Source: Paramagnetospirillum magneticum AMB-1 | GTDB lineage: Bacteria > Pseudomonadota > Alphaproteobacteria > Rhodospirillales > Magnetospirillaceae | NCBI RefSeq assembly: GCF_000009985.1 | Contig: NC_007626.1 | Location: forward strand, 1,277,501-1,341,500 | Length of the DNA: 64,000 bases | Direction: 5' to 3' | Shown: positions 59,019 to 64,000 of the stretch, piece by piece | Layout of the letters: each line of letters opens with the position of its first letter | How positions within the stretch are numbered: position 1 is the first letter of the stretch | The notes under the pieces: model-generated | Told to the model about the DNA's origin: nothing | The model's database searches: none | Seen by the model: only the letters and a program-made list of their open reading frames with translations | Program-made: the position numbers and the translations under genes

Positions 59019-59894
59019 TCAGCGCCGGCTGTGGCGCCAGCTGTCGGCCAGATAAAGCCCGATGGCCGCCCAGATGCAGCCGAAGGTGATCAGATGGGCC
59101 GGGCCGGGGCTCTCGCCATAAACCAGGACCGCCAGCAGGAAGTGCCCGGTGGGGGCCAGGTATTGGAAAAAACCCAGGGTGGCATAGCGCAGGCGGCTGG
59201 CGGCGGCGGCGAACCATAGCAGCGGCAGGGCGGTCACCGGCCCACTGGCCAGCAGGGCGGCGCCCAGCTCCGGCGATCCCCCCAACAGCGGCGCGCCCTC
59301 GGCGACCCGCCAGGACAGATAGGCCACGGCCAGGGGCAGCATCAGCCCCGTCTCCACCGCCAGGCCGGTCAGCGGCGCCACCGGCAGCTTCTTGCGCAGC
59401 AGGCCGTAGACCCCGAAGGTTCCGGCCAGGGTCAGCGCGGCCCAGGGCGCCGTGCCGGTGCCGATTGCCAGCTCGACGATGCCGGCCAGGGCCAGGCCGA
59501 CCGCCACCCATTGCAGTGGCCGCAGCCGCTCGCCCAGCACCACCACGCCCAGCGCGACGTTGACCAGGGGATTGAGAAAGTAGCCCATGCTGGCTTCCAG
59601 CACGTTGCCTTCTCCCACCACGCGGATGAAGACCAGCCAGTTGACGCTGATGCAGGCGGTCGAGGCGGCCAGCACGGCCAGCCGGCGGCCCGAGGCCAGC
59701 AGCACCAGCACCTCGCCCCAGCGCCCCGTCCAGGTCAGCATGATCATGACGGTCAGCAGCGACCAGATCACCCGATAGGCCAGGACCTCGGTTGGCGGCA
59801 CGCTGGCCAGCAGCTTCCAGAAGGCGGGAAACAGTCCCCAGGTGCCGTAGCACGCCAGGGCGAACAGCACGCCCCGGCGGTGCTCCGCGCTCAC
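59019..59894 (-). CDS. rarD: RarD protein (EamA/DMT superfamily)
   Basis: A 291-residue inner-membrane protein with ten hydrophobic helices in two EamA halves. The opening GVLFALACYGTWGLFPAFWKLL and the following EVLAYRVIWSLL are the RarD hallmark, as are NWLVFIRVVGEGNVLEASMGYFLNPLVNV (two pieces) and the TLGFFQYLAPTGHFLLAV segment. RarD was named for a chloramphenicol-sensitivity link, but its transport substrate is not settled. It starts with GTG at 59894 without a strong ribosome-binding site, 31 bases after the ferritin-like gene on the same strand. Confidence 0.92.
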   Translation of the reverse strand: MSAEHRRGVLFALACYGTWGLFPAFWKLLASVPPTEVLAYRVIWSLLTVMIMLTWTGRWGEVLVLLASGRRLAVLAASTACISVNWLVFIRVVGEGNVLEASMGYFLNPLVNVALGVVVLGERLRPLQWVAVGLALAGIVELAIGTGTAPWAALTLAGTFGVYGLLRKKLPVAPLTGLAVETGLMLPLAVAYLSWRVAEGAPLLGGSPELGAALLASGPVTALPLLWFAAAASRLRYATLGFFQYLAPTGHFLLAVLVYGESPGPAHLITFGCIWAAIGLYLADSWRHSRR

Positions 59895-59925
59895 GGTTCA
59901 CACCGGAGCGCAGAGGAAAACGGCG

Positions 59926-60432
59926 TCAATCCGCGACCAGGGCCTCGTCCGGGTCGTCGGCCCAGTCGATGTCCGGCTTCGGGGTGCGGGCGATCCATTT
60001 TTCCAGTTCCACTACGTGTTCCCGCTCTTCCTCGGCCATTTCGGCGGCCAGGGCCCGAACCTCGGCATCGTCGCTGCCGGCGGCTTCGTCGGCATAGAAG
60101 CGATGACCCCGCTTCTCGTTGTCCAGGGCGAAGTCCAGGGCGTGCCAGGCGGTCATCATGTAATGGGTGCCGCCGGGAGTGCCCACTTCGGGCGGCTCGG
60201 GCGTGTTCCAGCGGTATTGCCAGGATTTCAGTTTGGGCAGGTCGTGGCCGGCGGCCCGCGCCGCCACCGACGCCCCATGCAGGCGCGAGAACTTGGCCAT
60301 CTGGCGGAACAGTTCGGCGACTTCGAGGTTGTGGTGGACTTCCATGGAGTCGGCCAATTCGTCGTAACGATCCGCCGCCTCGTTTTCCATGGCCAAAGCA
60401 TGGGCCAGGAACAGGGCTACCTTGGTGGTCAT
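59926..60432 (-). CDS. Ferritin-like/rubrerythrin-type protein
   Basis: A 168-residue four-helix-bundle protein. Iron-ligand-type glutamates and histidines appear as ENEAADRYDELADSMEVHHN in the first helix pair and ALDNEKRGHRFYADEA plus MAEEEREHVVELEKWI in the second pair. These are the E-x6-Y and E-x2-H spacings of a di-iron site. There is no rubredoxin-type CxxC at the C-terminus. A role in iron or peroxide handling is likely but unproven. AGGAGG lies upstream of the ATG. A GC-rich hairpin region separates it from the regulator gene, and rarD follows in the same direction. Confidence 0.82.
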   Translation of the reverse strand: MTTKVALFLAHALAMENEAADRYDELADSMEVHHNLEVAELFRQMAKFSRLHGASVAARAAGHDLPKLKSWQYRWNTPEPPEVGTPGGTHYMMTAWHALDFALDNEKRGHRFYADEAAGSDDAEVRALAAEMAEEEREHVVELEKWIARTPKPDIDWADDPDEALVAD

Positions 60433-60568
60433 GGGCAGTGTCCTCCTGCATGAACCGAGGCGACGGGTGGCGGCGGCGCCTCAACCGATACCGGCAGTAT
60501 GCCCGAGGTTCGAACCCTCGGCTATGCCCCTTCCGAAGGTGAGGGCATGACCAAAAGGGGCAGGGGGG

Positions 60569-61198
60569 TCAGCGGGACTCGCGTCCCTTGAGGTAGAAGG
60601 CCACCGCCTGGGCGCGATTGCCGACGCCCAGCTTGTCGTAAAGGTTCTTCAGGTGGAACTTCACGGTGTTGAGTGAAATATCCAATTGCCCTGCCATCTG
60701 CTGGTTGGTCAGGCCGCCGGCCAGGGCGGCCAGCAACTCGCGCTCGCGCGGGGTCAGGCCGGCCAGCGGGTCGCTGGCCAGGGAGGACACGTCGATGAAC
60801 GGAAACACCATGCGCCCGGCGGCCACGGCGATGATGGTGTCGAGCAATTGCTCGGGCGGTTCGCGCTTGGAGCAGAACCCGGCGGCGCCCAGCGTCATGG
60901 CCTGGCGCGGTACATCGGGGTTGGGGCTGCCGGTATAGACGATCAGGCGGGGGGCATCTACGCGGGTCCGCAGGGTCTGCAGAACCCCGCGCCCGTCCAG
61001 GTAGGGCATCTCCCACCCAATGATACCCACGTCGAAGGGGGTCTTTTCCACGGCTTCGATAAAGCGCTCGCCATCGCTGGTCACCGCGGCGACGGTGAAG
61101 CGGTCGTCGCCCGAGAACAGCTTAATCAGGCTGCTTTGCAGCAGCGGATTCTTTTCGGCGATGACAATGACGATCGGTCGGCTCTGCTGCACGGCCAT
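60569..61198 (-). CDS. LuxR-family regulator with an atypical receiver
   Basis: A 209-residue NarL/LuxR-type regulator. The receiver fold (about 8-125) is well formed but lacks the phospho-acceptor: the strand reads DVGIIGWEMPYLDG, where the Asp is Gly, and the acidic pair is Glu-Lys (VIAEKNP). The Thr (VYTGS) and Lys (FCSKREP) are kept. The C-terminal HTH (about 145-205) is canonical: LTPRERELLAALAGG, NQQMAGQLDISLNTVKFHLKNL. Such proteins usually act through a small molecule or constitutively. The ATG at 61198 is chosen; the frame is open to 61327 but that part looks non-coding. Confidence 0.9.
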   Translation of the reverse strand: MAVQQSRPIVIVIAEKNPLLQSSLIKLFSGDDRFTVAAVTSDGERFIEAVEKTPFDVGIIGWEMPYLDGRGVLQTLRTRVDAPRLIVYTGSPNPDVPRQAMTLGAAGFCSKREPPEQLLDTIIAVAAGRMVFPFIDVSSLASDPLAGLTPRERELLAALAGGLTNQQMAGQLDISLNTVKFHLKNLYDKLGVGNRAQAVAFYLKGRESR

Positions 61199-61386
61199 TG
61201 ATCCTGATCCTTCCCCCCAGAAGTCCCTAGGTCCAGCCCCTAGGTCGAGCCATGGACCCCACCCTTCTGAGGCCGTGATCTTACCGTTTGTGCAAAAAAC
61301 CGCAAACCTTGATCGAGAGTTACCCACACTTTTCCTACACCACGGCGGGGGGCGGGGGCCATCCGGTCAGGTCTTTCCCGCACGGC

Positions 61387-61423
61387 CAAAATAAAGGCCG
61401 GCAGCCCTGGCGGGCGCCGGCCT
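61387..61423 (-). terminator. Rho-independent terminator after the CHAP gene
   Basis: On the minus strand AGGCCGGC...GCCGGCCT forms a strong stem, followed by TTTATTTT. It lies 20 bases after the CHAP-domain gene stop (61443). This is one of the clearest classical terminators in the window. Confidence 0.85.
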
Positions 61424-61442
61424 CTTGGAAAATGCAGGTGCT

Positions 61443-62168
61443 CTAGGCCTGCTCGGCCCAGGCGCGGGCGTCGAACTTGCCGAGATCGCTGTCGGCGGCG
61501 GGGGCGACGGGCACGGCGGCCGGCATGGCGGCGGGCGTCTCGGCCGGCACGGCGGCCCTGGCTTCGATAACCTTGTGGGTCTCGACGGCCTTAGGGGCAT
61601 GGGGCGCGGCAGGGGCGGCGATCACGGCGGCCGGAGCCTCCACCATGCTCTCCACCGGGGCGGCAACGGCGGGGCGCGACGCCTCGGCGCGAAGCGAGGC
61701 GGGGACGACGGAATTGCCCGGGCGGTAGACGAAGCCCTGGGTCTTGTAGACGCGGCTGCCGTATTCGCGGGTCGGCTGGTACCAGACGCGGACCTGGCTC
61801 CAGTCATTCTTGGGCGACACGTCCATCACGGGAACAGCCTTGGTCACCTGGCCGCGGCCGGCGGTGCGGTGGGGCGCCCAGTTGGCGTGATCGACGAGGA
61901 GCAGGCGGCTGTTGGTGGCGCCGCGCACCACCGCCACATGGCCGTGGGACATGGAACCCTGGCGCTTGAAGACCAGGACGGAACCGACCTTGGGAGTATT
62001 GCCGCGCTCATAGACGCCTTCGGCGGCTTCCCACCATTTCCAGGCGTCGCCCTTGAGATTGAGGCCGGTCACTTCGCGGGCATAGGCAACGCACTGAAGC
62101 GTGGCGTTGGCTTCGAACGGCAGGGCCAGCAGCATCGACGCCACAAGCAGGAAGATCGCATTGCGCAC
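61443..62168 (-). CDS. Secreted CHAP-domain protein (cell-wall amidase/peptidase type)
   Basis: A 241-residue protein with a signal peptide (residues 1-22, cleavage after ANA). The CHAP domain (about 22-130) has its catalytic Cys in LQCVAYAREVTGLNL and His in SHGHVAVVRG, with VDHANWAP as a further conserved turn; such domains cleave peptidoglycan. A long Ala/Pro-rich C-terminal tail (about 155-241) follows. The start is GTG at 62168 with GGAGGG seven bases before; longer starts would lose the clean signal peptide. It ends at a strong terminator and stands alone. Confidence 0.87.
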   Translation of the reverse strand: MRNAIFLLVASMLLALPFEANATLQCVAYAREVTGLNLKGDAWKWWEAAEGVYERGNTPKVGSVLVFKRQGSMSHGHVAVVRGATNSRLLLVDHANWAPHRTAGRGQVTKAVPVMDVSPKNDWSQVRVWYQPTREYGSRVYKTQGFVYRPGNSVVPASLRAEASRPAVAAPVESMVEAPAAVIAAPAAPHAPKAVETHKVIEARAAVPAETPAAMPAAVPVAPAADSDLGKFDARAWAEQA

Positions 62169-62365
62169 CGGTATCCCTCCCCTCCGGTCATTAGCGAAGC
62201 CGATTGTGTCTATGTGAAAAGCCGATGGCAACCTGTTTTGTAAAATTACATGCAAATTATCCGTACTATCCCTGAGTATTGCCGAAAGTTTGTGCCGAAG
62301 CGGGCAGGGCTTTCGGACTTCGCCTTGCCCGGCTATGATCCGGGCGAATCCTGGAGGATGAGCGA

Positions 62366-63313
62366 GTGAAGCGCATACTGATCCCGGCCCTGATGGCCGG
62401 ATTGGCTCTGGCCCAGACGGCCGGGGCGGCGGAACGCCGGACCCTGGTCATCGCCGGGGGTGAGGTCACCGGCTATTACTTTCCAGTGGCCGGCGCGCTG
62501 TGTCGCGTGATCAACAAGGACCATCCCCTGGGGCTGGGCTGTGCCGTGATGCCCAGTTCCGGTTCGGCGGCGAACCTCACCGCCCTGAAGGCCGGCGATG
62601 CCGATCTGGCCCTGGTGCAGTCGCGTGCCGCCCAGATGGCCGCCATCGGGGCCGAGGGGTTCAAGGAATCCGGCCCCATGAGCGAGTTGCGGGCGCTGAT
62701 GGCGCTGCATGGCGAAGTGGCGGTGGTGGTGGCCCGTCCGGGATCGGGCATCGAGACCCTGGGCGACCTCAAGGGCAAGCGGGTCAATCTCGGCAAGCCC
62801 GGCTCGTTCCAGCGCTCCATGGCGGAGATGGTGATCGATGCCTCGGGCCTGTCCCAGGGCGACCTGTCGGTCCTGGTGGAACTGGACCTGACCGAGCAGG
62901 CGGCGGAATTGTGCCAGGGCAATATCGACGCCGCCGTCTTCACCGGCATTCATCCCATGCCCGAGGTGCAGATGGCGGTGGAGGAATGTGGCGCCTCGCT
63001 GGTGCAGATCCGCTCGAAATCCATGGATTCCTTCTTCAAGAAGGTGCCCTGGGCGGCGCGCTTCGCCGTCAAGAGCGGCACCTATGACGGCCAGAAGGAG
63101 GATGTGGCCGCCATCGGGTTGAAGACGCTGCTGGTGGCCACCAAGCTGTCCACCGAGGAGGTGACGGCCGTCGCCAAGACCCTTTGGGCGAATTTCGGTG
63201 CGTTGACCCGGCTTCATCCCGCCTTGAAAGGCCTTTCCAAGGCCGACTCCAAGAGCGACGGCATCCCCATCCGCCTGCATGAAGGGGCCGAGGCCGCCGC
63301 GGTGGAGCGTTAG
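62366..63313 (+). CDS. TAXI-family TRAP transporter substrate-binding protein
   Basis: A 315-residue periplasmic binding protein with a signal peptide (residues 1-22, cleavage after GAA). The TAXI pattern begins LVIAGGEVTGYYFPVAGALCRVIN and continues with GLGCAVMPSSGSAANLTALKAGDADLALVQ (two pieces), KRVNLGKPGSF and GNIDAAVFTGIHPMPEV. TAXI proteins serve TRAP permeases and often bind glutamate or dicarboxylates, but no permease gene is adjacent. It starts with GTG at 62366, preceded by GGAGG eight bases away. It is followed after three bases by a conserved unknown gene, with which it is probably cotranscribed. Confidence 0.9.
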   Translation: MKRILIPALMAGLALAQTAGAAERRTLVIAGGEVTGYYFPVAGALCRVINKDHPLGLGCAVMPSSGSAANLTALKAGDADLALVQSRAAQMAAIGAEGFKESGPMSELRALMALHGEVAVVVARPGSGIETLGDLKGKRVNLGKPGSFQRSMAEMVIDASGLSQGDLSVLVELDLTEQAAELCQGNIDAAVFTGIHPMPEVQMAVEECGASLVQIRSKSMDSFFKKVPWAARFAVKSGTYDGQKEDVAAIGLKTLLVATKLSTEEVTAVAKTLWANFGALTRLHPALKGLSKADSKSDGIPIRLHEGAEAAAVER

Positions 63314-63316
63314 GGC

Positions 63317-63988
63317 GTGACGCTGGCCCCCGGCACCCTGGCGGCCTGCATCTCCAGCCGGAGCGAGTTGCTGCGCATCAGGGCGGCGGGTGAGCGCCTG
63401 CAGACCCTGACCCGGGACCTGGGGGGCGATCCCACCTCCCTGCTGACCCGGGGCGGCGGGGTGGAAGCGTTCCGCCACTATCCCACCGGCGACGTCTACG
63501 ACCTGTCGTCCCACGCCCAGTTCTATTATCACAGCCACCGGGACGGCGAGTTCGGCCACATCCACCTGTTCCAGCGTCCACGCGGCATGCCCCGGGGACT
63601 TGCCCCGGCGGCGGCCACGGGGGACGCCGATGCCCCGTGCCATCTGATCGCCGTGGGGTTCGGAGCCTGGGGCGATGCGGTAGAGCTGTTCACCACCAAT
63701 CGCTGGGTGACGGGCGAGGCCTGGTATCGGGCCGAGGCGGTCAAGGCCATGGTGGCCGGACTGCGACTGGCGCCATCCGGCCCCTGGGCCGGGGTCGCCG
63801 GGTGGCTGGCGGCGCTGGTCGCCTTCTATGCCCCGCTGATCCGGGTGCTGGTCGACGAGCGCGACCAGACGGTGGAGGACTGGCGCCGCACCCATCCCGG
63901 CCGCGACGAACTGGACGACGAGCGCCTGGAGATCACCTCGTCCCGGGCCATCGACCCGGCCGCTGATCTGGCGGGTCTTTCCCCCTGA
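63317..63988 (+). CDS. Conserved hypothetical protein
   Basis: A 223-residue soluble protein. It contains a His-rich core VEAFRHYPTGDVYDLSSHAQFYYHSHRDGEFGHIHLF (read in two parts), which looks like a metal or ligand site built from several His and Asp/Glu residues. Two short hydrophobic patches at about 150-175 follow, then an acidic C-terminus. It resembles a conserved group of alphaproteobacterial proteins of unknown function, but I cannot name the family with certainty. It starts with GTG at 63317 three bases after the TAXI protein and is the last gene in the window. Confidence 0.75.
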   Translation: MTLAPGTLAACISSRSELLRIRAAGERLQTLTRDLGGDPTSLLTRGGGVEAFRHYPTGDVYDLSSHAQFYYHSHRDGEFGHIHLFQRPRGMPRGLAPAAATGDADAPCHLIAVGFGAWGDAVELFTTNRWVTGEAWYRAEAVKAMVAGLRLAPSGPWAGVAGWLAALVAFYAPLIRVLVDERDQTVEDWRRTHPGRDELDDERLEITSSRAIDPAADLAGLSP

Positions 63989-64000
63989 GGGCGTCGCAAC

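Noticed and set aside
60503..60525. A tRNA T-arm look-alike, CGAGG-TTCGAAC-CCTCG
   Set aside because: There is no matching acceptor stem, anticodon arm or CCA at the right distances; it is a palindrome in the hairpin region after the regulator gene.

Overview
The window is GC-rich chromosomal DNA from an alphaproteobacterium. Ros/MucR, BluB, class II DAHP synthase, a DmeF-type exporter, an abundance of c-di-GMP and chemotaxis proteins, and an anaerobic-aromatic gene set point to Rhodospirillales, most probably Magnetospirillum or a close relative. This is a judgement from protein resemblance; no rRNA or magnetosome gene is present to confirm it. About 56 protein genes, one tRNA-Ser(GCU), several strong hairpins and a family of dispersed intergenic repeats can be supported. 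No CRISPR array, insertion sequence, prophage or replication origin was seen.

Layout. 1-2.1 kb: the start of an MFS exporter, a small CDF-type metal transporter and a MucR regulator lie on the 3' side of tRNA-Ser, separated from it by an AT-richer gene-free stretch. 2.3-9.5 kb: an unknown membrane-anchored protein, a glyoxalase II-like hydrolase, a LOG protein, an operon of coiled-coil protein, HD-GYP phosphodiesterase and FUSC transporter, and an MFS carrier. 9.5-15.6 kb: a four-CBS/PAS/GGDEF/EAL protein divergent from a degenerate HPt-receiver protein, then a chemoreceptor with a secreted dienelactone-hydrolase-like enzyme. 15.7-21 kb: MaoC, DAHP synthase, a methyltransferase, and a di-heme peroxidase with its own Crp/Fnr regulator, divergent from a DUF4242 gene across two matching TGTA-N8-TACA dyads. 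21-31 kb: a histidine kinase, a TRAP binding protein coupled to a receptor cyclase, BluB, ChaC and several unknowns. 31-41 kb: housekeeping genes nadE, dmeF, gltX and cysS, an orphan membrane protein and a Pat-type protein acetyltransferase.

42.5-50.9 kb is the most distinctive block. It encodes a hot-dog thioesterase, a three-subunit molybdoenzyme (catalytic, four-cluster Fe-S and membrane subunits, joined by ATGA overlaps), an NDP-forming CoA ligase that carries only the C-terminal half of its ATP-grasp domain, and a phenylacetate-CoA ligase. The order resembles anaerobic phenylacetate oxidation (PadBCD with PadJ), but phenylglyoxylate oxidoreductase genes are absent here. 50.9-57.1 kb on the minus strand is a heavy-metal (probably copper/silver) efflux operon: a His/Cys-rich small protein, an adaptor with an extra N-terminal module, an HME-RND pump, a cytochrome c and a DUF411 protein. 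57.2-64 kb holds a PilZ protein, a PAS histidine kinase, RarD, a ferritin-like protein, a LuxR-type regulator with an unphosphorylatable receiver, a CHAP-domain protein, and an orphan TAXI binding protein with a conserved unknown.

Three copies of an 85-100 bp multi-hairpin repeat sit at 3.2, 38.4 and 58.9 kb. All three lie between convergent gene pairs, which suggests a mobile or REP-like bidirectional terminator.
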